Source of the DNA: Bacteroidota bacterium
Lineage (GTDB): Bacteria; Bacteroidota; Bacteroidia; Chitinophagales; Saprospiraceae
Assembly (NCBI GenBank): GCA_029781865.1
Contig: JAKOVW010000011.1
Coordinates: 50,148 to 114,147, forward strand
Direction: 5' to 3'
Length of the DNA: 64,000 nt
In this document: piece after piece, positions 7,335 to 18,100 of the stretch
Numbering within the stretch: position 1 is the stretch's first letter
How the letters are laid out: the number at the start of each line of letters is the position of its first letter
The notes under the pieces: generated by a model
Database searches by the model: none
Told to the model about the DNA's origin: nothing
What the model saw: the letters and a program-made list of their open reading frames with translations, nothing else
Made by a program: the position numbers and the translations under genes

Positions 7335-10151
7335 CTATCGCGTCAAATACATATTCCGTTTGGAGTCGATTTCCCTGAAGTAAGGATCATACAGATCTTT
7401 GATAAAATGTATGGCTTCTCCTGTGGATTTCATTTCTGGTCCTAAACTGATATCGACACCTGGAAATTTGTTGAAAGAAAAGACAGGAATTTTGATCGCA
7501 TATCCATTCATTTTGTTTTCCATTTTGAAATCTTTCAATTTCTTTTGGCCTAACATTATTTTGGTTGCAATATTCAAATAAGGGACATTATAAGCTTTAG
7601 CAATGAATGGAGTAGTACGCGAAGCTCTAGGATTGGCTTCGATCACGTACACATGATCGTCTTTGATTGCAAATTGAATATTAATCAATCCTTTAATTTC
7701 CAGTTGATGTGCCAAACGTTTTGCATATTCAATCATAGTTTGAATCGCAGTATCACTTAAGCTGTATGGTGGAAGTACTGCTGAACTATCTCCGGAATGA
7801 ATTCCGGCTGGTTCAATATGTTCCATGATGCCCATGATCTGTACATCTTCACCATCACAAATGGCATCAATCTCTGCTTCTTTGGCACGTTCGAGGAATT
7901 GATCGATCAATACCTTGTTATCGGGCATGTGTTTGAAAATGGAAAGCACATGTCGTTCGAGTTCATCGTCATTGATCACAATGCGCATTCGTTGTCCGCC
8001 TAATACATAAGAAGGACGTACCAACACCGGATAGCCTATTTTCCTGGCCACTTCCAATGCTGAATCTGCATCGGTTGCAACACCGTATCTTGGATAGGGA
8101 ATATCCATATCTTTCAACATATCCGAAAAGCGTCCGCGATCTTCCGCAATGTCCATGTTGTTGTAGGAAGTGCCGATAATTTTAATTCCTTTCTGATGAA
8201 TTTTTTCTGCAAGTTTTAAAGCAGTTTGTCCGCCGAGTTGCACGATGATACCTTCCGGTTTTTCATGATCAATAATTTCTTCAATGTGTTCCCAGTAAAT
8301 GGGTTCGAAATACAGTTTATCGGCAATGTCAAAATCAGTAGAAACTGTTTCCGGATTGCAATTCACCATGATCGCTTCCATACCTTCTTCGCGGATGGCC
8401 ATTACACCGTGAACGCAACAATAATCAAACTCTATACCCTGACCAATTCGATTGGGTCCAGAACCAAGAACAATAATTTTTTTTGTGTCATGCGAAACAC
8501 TTTCATTTTCATCATCAAAACTGGAATAGTAATACGGCGTCCTGGCTTCAAACTCTGCTGCACAGGTGTCGACTAATTTATATACTCTGCGGATTCCCAA
8601 TTTCTTTCTTTGCTTAATGACATCTCTCTCATCGACCCGCATCAACCAGGCAATCTGATTATCGCTGTATCCATTTTGTTTGAGCTCGACAAAAAATTCA
8701 CGTGGAATATCTTCCGGAATATTGTATTTCATCAACTGATCTTCGAGCAATACCAGTTTGCGAATTTCTTTGATAAACCAGGGATCGATTCCAGTAAGCT
8801 TATACACGGTCTTTTCAGGAACACCAAGACGCAAAGCATCTTTCAACCGGTAAATTCTGTCATCACTTACAATTTCCAATCGTTCAAGAATATCCTGAGT
8901 ATTAATCCATTCTTTTTTATCTGCACCTAATCCGTGTCTGTCATTTTCCTGTGACTGACAAGCTTTTTGCAGTGCTTCTGTAAAACTTCTTCCGATAGCC
9001 ATAACCTCTCCGACAGATTTCATCTGAAGTCCCAGACGCTGATCTGCTCCAAGGAATTTTTCAAAATTCCACCGTGGCATTTTCACAATGACATAATCCA
9101 AAGCCGGTTCGAATAATGCAGAAGTTGTACCGGTAATTTGATTTTTTAATTCATCGAGGGAATAACCGATGGACAGCTTTGCGGCAACTTTAGCAATCGG
9201 GTATCCTGTGGCTTTGCTGGCTAATGCAGACGAACGGGACACTCTCGGATTGATTTCAACAGCAATGATGTCTTCATTTTCCGGATTCATTGCAAATTGA
9301 ACATTGCAGCCACCGGCAAAATTTCCAAGCGAACGCATCATCATTATGGCATGATCTCTCATTTTTTGAAATCCGGAATCCGATAAGGTCATTGCAGGTG
9401 CAACCGTAATACTGTCACCGGTGTGAATGCCCATAGGATCGACATTTTCAACGGTACAGATAATAACGACATTGTCCTTTTGGTCGCGTAGTAATTCCAA
9501 TTCAAATTCTTTCCAACCCAAAACCGCTTTCTCGACTAATACTTCATGTGATGGCGAAGCATCCAATCCGCGGCGAAGACAATCATCAAATTCATTCGCT
9601 TTATGCACAAAGCTTCCTCCTGTACCTCCTAAAGTATAAGATGGACGAATGACAAGGGGGAATCCGATTTTTTGAGCGGCTTCCTTACCTTCAAGAAATG
9701 AATTTGCGATTTGAGAAGGTGCAACTTCTACTCCGATATCAATCATGTGTTTCCGAAACAATTCCCGGTTTTCTGTCAGTTCAATCGCATTAACATCAAC
9801 CCCAATCATTCGCACGCCATATTTTTTCCAGACATTTTGTTTATCTGCTTCAATGGCCAGATTTAATGCGGTTTGTCCACCCATCGTAGGAAGCACAGCA
9901 TCGATTTTTCGTTCTTCCAGAATTTTGATGATGCTTTCCACTGTCAGGGGCAACAAATAAATGTGATCTGCTGTAACCGGATCAGTCATTATAGTGGCGG
10001 GATTCGAATTAATCAGGCTCACTTCTATTCCTTCTTCCCGCAATGAGCGCGCGGCCTGTGTTCCGGAATAATCAAATTCGCAGGCTTGACCGATAATGAT
10101 GGGTCCACTTCCTATGATTAATACGGAATGGATCGACTGGTCTTTTGGCAT
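7335..10151 (-). CDS. carB: Carbamoyl-phosphate synthase large subunit, lacking the allosteric domain
   Basis: 938 residues. Two homologous ATP-grasp halves are clear: the first opens with [20 protein letters not shown], the second near residue 555 with [20 protein letters not shown], each followed by its own ATP-binding and metal-binding motifs ([19 protein letters not shown] and [20 protein letters not shown]). It makes carbamoyl phosphate for pyrimidine and arginine synthesis with the small subunit CarA, which is not in this window. The chain stops shortly after [20 protein letters not shown], where E. coli CarB (about 1073 residues) continues into the MGS-like domain that binds UMP and ornithine. 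Bacteroidota proteins of this shorter length are, to my knowledge, common. Confidence 0.96.
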   Translation of the reverse strand: MPKDQSIHSVLIIGSGPIIIGQACEFDYSGTQAARSLREEGIEVSLINSNPATIMTDPVTADHIYLLPLTVESIIKILEERKIDAVLPTMGGQTALNLAIEADKQNVWKKYGVRMIGVDVNAIELTENRELFRKHMIDIGVEVAPSQIANSFLEGKEAAQKIGFPLVIRPSYTLGGTGGSFVHKANEFDDCLRRGLDASPSHEVLVEKAVLGWKEFELELLRDQKDNVVIICTVENVDPMGIHTGDSITVAPAMTLSDSGFQKMRDHAIMMMRSLGNFAGGCNVQFAMNPENEDIIAVEINPRVSRSSALASKATGYPIAKVAAKLSIGYSLDELKNQITGTTSALFEPALDYVIVKMPRWNFEKFLGADQRLGLQMKSVGEVMAIGRSFTEALQKACQSQENDRHGLGADKKEWINTQDILERLEIVSDDRIYRLKDALRLGVPEKTVYKLTGIDPWFIKEIRKLVLLEDQLMKYNIPEDIPREFFVELKQNGYSDNQIAWLMRVDERDVIKQRKKLGIRRVYKLVDTCAAEFEARTPYYYSSFDDENESVSHDTKKIIVLGSGPNRIGQGIEFDYCCVHGVMAIREEGMEAIMVNCNPETVSTDFDIADKLYFEPIYWEHIEEIIDHEKPEGIIVQLGGQTALKLAEKIHQKGIKIIGTSYNNMDIAEDRGRFSDMLKDMDIPYPRYGVATDADSALEVARKIGYPVLVRPSYVLGGQRMRIVINDDELERHVLSIFKHMPDNKVLIDQFLERAKEAEIDAICDGEDVQIMGIMEHIEPAGIHSGDSSAVLPPYSLSDTAIQTMIEYAKRLAHQLEIKGLINIQFAIKDDHVYVIEANPRASRTTPFIAKAYNVPYLNIATKIMLGQKKLKDFKMENKMNGYAIKIPVFSFNKFPGVDISLGPEMKSTGEAIHFIKDLYDPYFREIDSKRNMYLTR

Positions 10152-10168
10152 TAAATCGTTATTTTGCG

Positions 10169-10176
10169 CAAAGATA
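10169..10176 (-). promoter_or_regulatory. Candidate -7 box for carB
   Basis: Minus-strand TATCTTTG fits TAnnTTTG and lies 18 bases before the carB ATG, which would leave a very short leader. No clear TTG element is seen upstream. Confidence 0.35.
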
Positions 10177-10299
10177 AGCGAAGCAGTAAGAAAGTGTTAA
10201 GTGAATAATGAAGAACGGATTTTGATTGAGAAATGGTTACCGGATGATCAGACTTATGTGATTCATTCAGTTTCGTAGTATATGAATTGAAAACAGATT

Positions 10300-11250
10300 A
10301 TGGGACAAAAAAAAGTACTGATAACAGATGATGTTCATCCTCTTTTATTGGAAGGTCTTTCCAAAAGGAATTGGGAAGTAGATTACAGGCCGGCGATTCG
10401 TTTAGAGGAGGCCAAAGAAATCCTGGGCGAATTCCATGGATTGGTCATAAACACCAAGATTAAGGCAGATGCTTCATTTCTTGAGGCTGCTGATCATTTA
10501 CAGTGGATTGGTCGCCTGGGTTCCGGTATGGAAATCATTGATAAGGATGCTGCACAAAAAAAAGGGATCAGTTTAATAAGCACACCTGAAGCAAATTGCA
10601 ATGCGGTAGCTGAACATGCACTGGGTATGATCTTGTCATTATTTAGAAATTTGAACAGGGCGGACCGGGAGCTGCGAAACAGGGTCTGGCAAAGGGAAAA
10701 GAACCGTGGAGAAGAATTATGGGGTAAAACCATAGGGATCATTGGATATGGGCATACCGGTCAGCGATTTGAGGAGTTATTACGCGGATTCAACGTTAAA
10801 GTTTTGGTTTACGATAAGTACAAGCAGCTTTCGAACAGAGCAGGTCGTTATGACGTCGTTCAGGATGTAAACGAAATCAAAGAATCGGCCGATTTGATTA
10901 GTTTACATGTTCCTTTAACTTCAGAAACGAAGTATATGGTAGATAAGGAATTTATTGCGAGCTGTAAAAATTCATTTTATCTGGTGAATACTTCTCGGGG
11001 ACAAGTGGTTAAAACCCCGGATTTATTGGAAGCCCTGCACTCCGGTAAAGTCATGGGAGCTTGTCTTGATGTTTTCGAAAATGAAAAGCCGTCCGGATTT
11101 TCATTTTCTGAAAACAGCATGTATGATGATTTGTATAAATTGGACCAGGTTGTGCTCAGCCCTCACATTGCAGGATGGACCCACCAGTCGAAACTAAGGA
11201 TTGCCGAAACAATGCTGGAAAAATTAGATAAATTGCAGGAAATTAGCTAA
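10300..11250 (+). CDS. D-isomer-specific 2-hydroxyacid dehydrogenase (phosphoglycerate dehydrogenase-like)
   Basis: 316 residues with the split catalytic domain and central NAD-binding fold. The dinucleotide-binding loop is GIIGYGHTGQRF, followed by an acidic residue (VYDKY) that favours NAD. The signature LVNTSRGQVV, the glutamate in LDVFENEKPS and the histidine of SPHIAGWT complete the active site. It could be a 3-phosphoglycerate dehydrogenase for serine synthesis, but it lacks the C-terminal ACT domain of many SerA proteins, so the substrate is uncertain. It is divergent from carB. Confidence 0.87.
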   Translation: MGQKKVLITDDVHPLLLEGLSKRNWEVDYRPAIRLEEAKEILGEFHGLVINTKIKADASFLEAADHLQWIGRLGSGMEIIDKDAAQKKGISLISTPEANCNAVAEHALGMILSLFRNLNRADRELRNRVWQREKNRGEELWGKTIGIIGYGHTGQRFEELLRGFNVKVLVYDKYKQLSNRAGRYDVVQDVNEIKESADLISLHVPLTSETKYMVDKEFIASCKNSFYLVNTSRGQVVKTPDLLEALHSGKVMGACLDVFENEKPSGFSFSENSMYDDLYKLDQVVLSPHIAGWTHQSKLRIAETMLEKLDKLQEIS

Positions 11251-11410
11251 TCGTACCAAATTGTAAGTCAGTCATTTAGTTATATTTTATTGTTTATATA
11301 CGTTAAGACAGCTCAAAAAACGGCAATTTGGAATTGGTGGGTTATGAAATGGATTTAGAAATTCTTAACATTGCAAAATTTTTTATAGAAAGATTTCTCA
11401 ACTTCACATT

Positions 11411-14400
11411 ATGTTCAAACGATTATGGTTATTGTTCAGTCTGTCATTCCTTTGTGGATTATCAGCCTTCAGCCAAACTACATTAACAGGAAGGGTAACA
11501 GACAATGAAAATGGAGAACCCATTATTCAATGTGGTCTTATCATTTACAAAAGTGGAATCCAGGTAACTACCATAGTTACTGATTTCGATGGAAACTATA
11601 GTGTTCAGCTCGATCCCGGAAAGTATGAAGTAGAAGCCCGCTATGTCGGTTATCAGTCTAAAAGAGTGGCTGGTATCAACGTACTGGGTGGTAAAGCCAA
11701 TACTTTAAATATCAAAATAAGCGCCGGAATCGAATTGGAAGCAGTCGAAGTGGTTCAATACCGGGCTCCTTTGATAGAAAAGGACAACACGACTCAAGGT
11801 CAGGTCATAACCGCTGAAAAAATTAAGAATCTTCCGGTGAAAAACGTGCTGGGTGTAGCTTCTACTGCTGCCGGTCTTTCCAGCGTAGATGGTGGTGATG
11901 CTACTATCCGCGGATCCCGGACAGGTGCTACAGTTTATTATCTGGACGGATTGCGGATTACAGGTCGTCAGATTCCAACTTCAGAACTGGAGCAGCTTCA
12001 GGTGGTTACGGGAGGTATGGAAGCGCAATACGGAGATGTCACCGGCGGTATTATCGCATTAACCAGTAAAGGTCCTTCAGCTAAATTTTCTGGTGGTGTG
12101 GAAGCTGAAACTTCTCAGTTAACTGACCAATATGGATACAATTTACTTAGTGCCAATTTCAGCGGACCTATTATCAGAAAAAAATTGACAGATTCAACTT
12201 ACGGACGTACCCTTTTGGGTTTTCGTATTGCCGGACAATACAATTACTTAAAGGATGATGATCCACCGGCTTATGAAACCGTTGTAGCAAAACAATCAAC
12301 CATCGATCGGTTGAGTAATAATCCGTTCCGTCTTTTTGGGACTACACCAGCTGTCGCCAGTCAATTTCTTTCTGCTGATGATGTAGAGAAATTGAAATAC
12401 AGACCTAATCAACAAAATACAGCTTATGACTTAACTGCCAAACTGGACTTCAGACCAATTGACAATATTGATATTTCTTTGTCAGGAAACTATTCCAATG
12501 TAAATGATCGGTTCAATCCGGAGGATAACAATACCATTGGACAAGGATCATGGGGACTATTTAACTGGGTGAACAATCCGGTCTCAGATGAAGATATCTA
12601 TCGTGTCAATGTCAGACTAAGACACAGATTGGGTAAATTGGTTGATCTTAATGCTAAACACGAAGATGGTGAAGTGCAAAAAGTGTCCAATATTCAAAAT
12701 GCATTTTATACCATTCAGGCCGGTTGGCAAAAAAATAAAAAAATAACAGAGGACTGGACTCATAAAGACAAGTTTTTCGATTACGGATACATCGGACGTT
12801 TCCCGGGTACGTTTATCCCAATCCAGCGATTTAATAACGACGTAGGAAAATTAAGACACTCCGGATGGAATTTACAAATAGATGATTTTATTCCGGACAA
12901 TAGCCCGAATCCTGCTTATGCAGCCTGGAATTCTCTGCCATACCGTACAGATGATTTTCAAAATCCGGTAAATCCAATTAGTGGAAAGCCGGTAAATCTC
13001 GAAGGATACAGAGCGTTTAATGGATTTGTCAGTTCATCATTTGATAATACCTGGGGTACGATTTACAACAATGTCGGTGCCATGTATAACCGATTTGAAA
13101 AGGTTAATAATGATCTTATTACCTTACAGGTAACCAGTGGATTTGACTTTTTACCCGGAGGTTCAAAAAGCGGACGGCACAACATTCAATTCGGATTGGT
13201 TTATGAACAACGCATCAACCGTACCTACACCTTATTACCATTCGATCTGTGGAAATTAGCCAGATTGTATACCAATAACCATATCGTAGGTATTGATTAC
13301 ACCAAACCTATTGCTTATAATATAGGAGGTGTTGATACCATATTCCAATCTTTAATTACCCCTGTAGCGGGAGCTAAATTTTACCGCAGCGTCAGATCAA
13401 AATTATTTCCAGGAATTCCTATTGATTCTGCTGTCTATATCTCCGGAAATGTCAATCAATTGACCAATAATGATTTGACTTTGGACATGTTTGCTCCTCA
13501 GGAATTGTCCGATCAGAATGTTATCAATTTTGAAGGATATGATTATCTGGGTCATGAATTATCTAGCAATGTAAAATTTGAAGACTTCTTTACAAAAGTG
13601 GATGCTAATGGAAATAGGTTATTTGTCGTAGCACCTTACTCCCCGGTATATGTAGGGGGTTATATACAAGATAAATTTACCTTCAAAGACATCATTTTCC
13701 GTCTTGGTTTGAGAGCAGATTATTTTGATGCCAATACAAAAGTGCTGAAAGATCCCTATTCACTTTATGGTATTATAGGTGCAAAAGCATTTCACGAATC
13801 AGTTGGTTCAGCTAAACCCGGTTCTATCGGTGATGATTACAAAGTGTATGTTACCGGAGAAGGATCGACAGCTGTAAAAGCATATCGCAATGGCGATCAG
13901 TGGTATAATTCTCAAGGTACTCCTGTAAACTCTTCCGGTGAGATTTTTTCGAGTAATCTCGTTTTCCCCAGATACATAGAGCCTGTTGAAAGCAAAAGAT
14001 CCATTAAGGGAAATGAATTTAAAATAGATGAATCTTTTGAAGATTTTAAACCTGAAATTAACTGGATGCCCCGTTTGGCATTTTCATTTCCAATTTCTGA
14101 TAATTCCAATTTCTTTGCTCATTATGATATTCTCGTTCAAAGACCAAATTCGAATTCCAGTGTAAATGCACTTGAGTATTATTATTTCAATGATTTGGGT
14201 AGAGCAACCAATAACCTTAGAAATAATGGAAACCTGAAACCCAGCAAAACAGTAGATTATGAAGTGGGCTTCCAGCAAAAAATTTCAAATTCATCAGCTA
14301 TTAAACTATCTGCTTATTATAAGGAATTGAGAAATGAAATTAACAGAGTGACCATAAGCAGAGTAGCTACGATTGGTTCTTATGATAGTTATGGAAACGT

Positions 14401-15118
14401 AGATTTTGGAACAGTTAAAGGATTTAACTTCTCCTATGATTTAAGAAGAACCAGCAATTTTGAATTTACTGCGGCATATACCCTGCAATTTGCTGATGGT
14501 ACCGGTTCTGATCCTGAATCACAAAGAGGTTTAACACAAAAGGGTATTAATATCAGAAACATCTTCCCTTTTAATTATGACGAGCGTCATCGTTTTGCAT
14601 TCACCGCTGATTACAGATACGAATCCGGAAAAAAATACAATGGTCCAAGAATCGGAGGATTAGACGTTCTTGCCAATACAGGATTAAATGTTCAGATTGT
14701 CACAGCATCAGGAAGACCGTATTCACCGGGAACTCAGATTGTTCGTTACGATGGATCCGGTTACCGCGGAGACATTAACGGTTCCCGTTTGCCATGGAAT
14801 TTCAATGTAGATATGCGATTGGATAAAAACTTCTCTATCGCCAAGGGCAAAAATCCATTGGACCTGAATATTTATTTAAGGATTCAGAATTTATTTGATA
14901 CTAAAAATGTCATTGGTGTATACAGAGGCTCCGGAGATGCTAAGGATGATGGATATTTGAGATCGGAGAAAGGTGCAGCAGAAATCAGCAACGTCATCAC
15001 CTCTTATGGTCAGGAGTATGTCGATTATTTTATCAATCAATACAACTATCGTGTAATTAATCCGGATCATTACACGCAACCCAGAAGAATATTTATAGGC
15101 GCTATTTTGGAATTCTAA
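11411..15118 (+). CDS. TonB-dependent outer-membrane receptor with N-terminal carboxypeptidase-regulatory-like domain
   Basis: 1235 residues. A signal peptide (1-21, ending AFSQ) is followed by a CarboxypepD_reg-like beta-sandwich (about 24-105: TLTGRVTDNENGEPI, YVGYQSKRVAGI). A plug domain comes next (about 120-215, with TIRGSRTGATVYYLDGLRI and GGMEAQYGDVTGGIIALTS), then a long beta-barrel ending in Phe (RRIFIGAILEF). This plan is typical of Bacteroidota receptors. The barrel contains a long extracellular-loop-rich region. There is no SusD partner; the next genes encode a large secreted protein and a PorV-like protein, which suggests a secretion-linked surface assembly. Ligand unknown. Confidence 0.92.
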   Translation: MFKRLWLLFSLSFLCGLSAFSQTTLTGRVTDNENGEPIIQCGLIIYKSGIQVTTIVTDFDGNYSVQLDPGKYEVEARYVGYQSKRVAGINVLGGKANTLNIKISAGIELEAVEVVQYRAPLIEKDNTTQGQVITAEKIKNLPVKNVLGVASTAAGLSSVDGGDATIRGSRTGATVYYLDGLRITGRQIPTSELEQLQVVTGGMEAQYGDVTGGIIALTSKGPSAKFSGGVEAETSQLTDQYGYNLLSANFSGPIIRKKLTDSTYGRTLLGFRIAGQYNYLKDDDPPAYETVVAKQSTIDRLSNNPFRLFGTTPAVASQFLSADDVEKLKYRPNQQNTAYDLTAKLDFRPIDNIDISLSGNYSNVNDRFNPEDNNTIGQGSWGLFNWVNNPVSDEDIYRVNVRLRHRLGKLVDLNAKHEDGEVQKVSNIQNAFYTIQAGWQKNKKITEDWTHKDKFFDYGYIGRFPGTFIPIQRFNNDVGKLRHSGWNLQIDDFIPDNSPNPAYAAWNSLPYRTDDFQNPVNPISGKPVNLEGYRAFNGFVSSSFDNTWGTIYNNVGAMYNRFEKVNNDLITLQVTSGFDFLPGGSKSGRHNIQFGLVYEQRINRTYTLLPFDLWKLARLYTNNHIVGIDYTKPIAYNIGGVDTIFQSLITPVAGAKFYRSVRSKLFPGIPIDSAVYISGNVNQLTNNDLTLDMFAPQELSDQNVINFEGYDYLGHELSSNVKFEDFFTKVDANGNRLFVVAPYSPVYVGGYIQDKFTFKDIIFRLGLRADYFDANTKVLKDPYSLYGIIGAKAFHESVGSAKPGSIGDDYKVYVTGEGSTAVKAYRNGDQWYNSQGTPVNSSGEIFSSNLVFPRYIEPVESKRSIKGNEFKIDESFEDFKPEINWMPRLAFSFPISDNSNFFAHYDILVQRPNSNSSVNALEYYYFNDLGRATNNLRNNGNLKPSKTVDYEVGFQQKISNSSAIKLSAYYKELRNEINRVTISRVATIGSYDSYGNVDFGTVKGFNFSYDLRRTSNFEFTAAYTLQFADGTGSDPESQRGLTQKGINIRNIFPFNYDERHRFAFTADYRYESGKKYNGPRIGGLDVLANTGLNVQIVTASGRPYSPGTQIVRYDGSGYRGDINGSRLPWNFNVDMRLDKNFSIAKGKNPLDLNIYLRIQNLFDTKNVIGVYRGSGDAKDDGYLRSEKGAAEISNVITSYGQEYVDYFINQYNYRVINPDHYTQPRRIFIGAILEF

Positions 15119-15143
15119 TTTATTAAATTATCAACATCGAATC

Positions 15144-18100
15144 ATGAGATATTTTATTTTTATCATATTTATATTATCGGCCGGATTCAATAAATCCTTT
15201 GCAAATAAGCCGACCAACAGAGTGATCAGGGAAACCGAATCGAAGAAACAAGCTTTGAATCGAAGAGGTGCCCCTTGTAATGTTGCATCTATGCAATTAG
15301 ACATGGATATCAACAACGTTCGCGCCAGGCTTCTAAACGGCGGTGATTGCTGGTGGGATAAATCCAAAGGACGTTACATCGTACCTAAAGTAGAGCCACC
15401 CAAAAAAGAAGTTTCCGCCATTTTTGACGGCGCAGTTTGGGTTGGTGGTTACGATGCATCAAACAATCTCCACGTCATGGCACAGGATTATGCAAGTGCA
15501 ACAAAAACAGATTGCTGGCCTGGACCTCTGACTCCAAATCTTGGAGAAACAGATAAAGAAGATTGTTTAAACTGGGATAGGTTCTTCATGGTAAGCGGAG
15601 ACAGTATACGTCAGTTTCAAAAGAGATACAGAGCAGTTAAGGGTATCCGCAATTTAAATCCGGATGAAATCCCAACAGATATTTTGTACTATCCTGCAAG
15701 AGGAAATAAGTATTTTTCGCAGAAATACAATTTTGAATTGCCTAATCTTCCTCAGGGTTTGGGATTGTTTTATGAAGAACCCAATAGTGCTTCAGATAAT
15801 AATATTTATGAACCAGAAATGGGAGATTTTCCGATCATCGACATCAGGGGATGTGCTGATCCCGTATTTCCGGATCAGATGTTTTTCTGGATTTATAATG
15901 ATAACGGAGGTATTCATACGAATTCAAACGGAGATCCTATCCGCATGGAAGTGCAGGTACAGGCTTTTGCATTTAAAACTGCAGATCAGATCAATGACAT
16001 GACTTTTCAACGGTATAAGTTGATTAACAGAGCTCCGCAGGATTTGGTCAATTGTTATTTTGCAATGTGGATTGATCCGGATCTGGGATGTTATACGGAT
16101 GATTACATCGGATGTAACATTGAGAGAAGTTTGATGTACATCTATAACCACGATGCGACTGATGGTAGCAATGGTAGTAATTGTGACCAGGGTATTGAAA
16201 CATATGGAGTTCATATACCAATGCTTGGAGTGGATTATTTCCGTGGACCGATCATTCCTATTAAGTCAGTTGTTGGTGGAAAAGACACTGTTATTAATGG
16301 CAGGGATACGATTATCGGAGGTAGAGATACTACAATTTATAAGGAAGGGGGAATGTCTTCATTCATGTATTACAACAATCCATCCAGTAATAATCCACCT
16401 GCTGCGACCGGTGATCCGGGTACTACAGTCGAATATTACCGATATCTTACGGGTTCCTGGAAGGATGGTACTCCATTAACCAGGCATGGATCCGGATACA
16501 ATCCGGGGGCCGCGGATTCTACAAGATATGCCTTCAGCGGCGATCCGAATGATCTTTCCGGCTGGAGCATGTGTTCGGCAAATCTGGCGGACGGAGACCG
16601 GCGAACATTACAGGCGACAGGACCAATGTTGCTGACCCCGGGCGCTATCAATGAATTGATCATTGGAGTTGTTTTTGTTCCTGACCAGACGTATCCATGT
16701 CCGGATCCTCAGGAATTATATGCAGCCGATAAACTGGCACAGGATTTATTTGATAATTGTTTCAAGATTCAGGATTGTCCTGATGCACCTGATGTGGATA
16801 TTATTGAATTGGATCAGGAATTGATATTAGTACTTACTAATGATATTGCATCAAATAATTACAATGAAAAATATGCAGAGGCAGGTATCGGTTTACCAGC
16901 AGGTGTTGATAGTATTTACAGATTTGAAGGATACCGGATATTTCAGGTAGCTGATCCATCCATTGGAATCAATGACGATAATCTGGCCGATCCTTCAAAA
17001 ATCAGAGAAATATTTACCGTTGATTTAAAAAATAAAATAAGCAAAGTATATAACTGGGTGGGTGTGAAAAATCCTACTCCGGATCCATTACATCCTATTA
17101 TTTATACACCCGTTGAAAAGGTAAGTGGTCCCAATCAGGGCATTAGACATACCTTCAGAGTTACAGAAGATCAATTTGCAAAAGGTGACAGAAGATTAAT
17201 CAATCACAAAAAATATTACTTCACCGTGATTGCTTATGGATATAATAACTACATGAGTTATGACCTGGTATCCAATTTAGGACAGCGACTTACCTATTGC
17301 CCGGGTCGTTTAAATATCGGACCCAATGGAGACGGTAAGCCTTATACGGCTGTGCCAAGACCGCAAGTGTATGAGAAATTAAATTCTAAATATGGCAATG
17401 GAGTTGAAATAACCAGGCATGATGGCATTGGAATGGGAGGAGTGGATTTGTTATTGAAGCCGGAAATGTATGAAAAAATGCTCAGTCCTAATTTCGATGG
17501 ATTGATTGATTATCAGGCGGGAAGAGGACCGGTGGATGTAAAAGTGTATGATCCGTTGCGGGTAAAAGATGGAGTTTACGAATTGAGGTTTATGGACTCT
17601 CTGATGAACAATACCAAGCTGGATGATCCCGTAAATTGGGTATTAATAAACCTGACTACTAATGATTCTATCCGTTCGGAATTTAGTCTTGGAAGGTTCA
17701 ATGAACAAATTCTGAATAAATTCGGAATTTCTGTATCCATTGGACAAAGCGGTGAAGCAGGAAGTGATTCAACAGGTAGCTGTGGAGTTATCGGAGAAGG
17801 ACTTTATTATGATTATAAAGATCCAAGTGGCTCGAGATGGTATATAGCTCAATCTGATATGAATATTGCCAATGTCAATGATTTCATTTTTAATAGTTTA
17901 GGTCAGGCATTGTATACCATTGATCCACAGGAATGCTTTACGCATCTGGGTTTTGGTTCAATACAGGAAGGCGGTATAGAAGGTACCTGGTATCCATTTA
18001 GAATGACAGCGGATACAGCCAATCTGACTCCGGCCTGGATCGATCCACGCTGGAAAGCAGTAAGCAATCCAAAACTCTTAAATGAATTAAACAACGTGGA

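Noticed and set aside
8226..8576. Open frames of 60-116 codons on the plus strand inside carB
   Set aside because: They are antisense shadows of a gene with unmistakable motifs over its whole length and have no family features.
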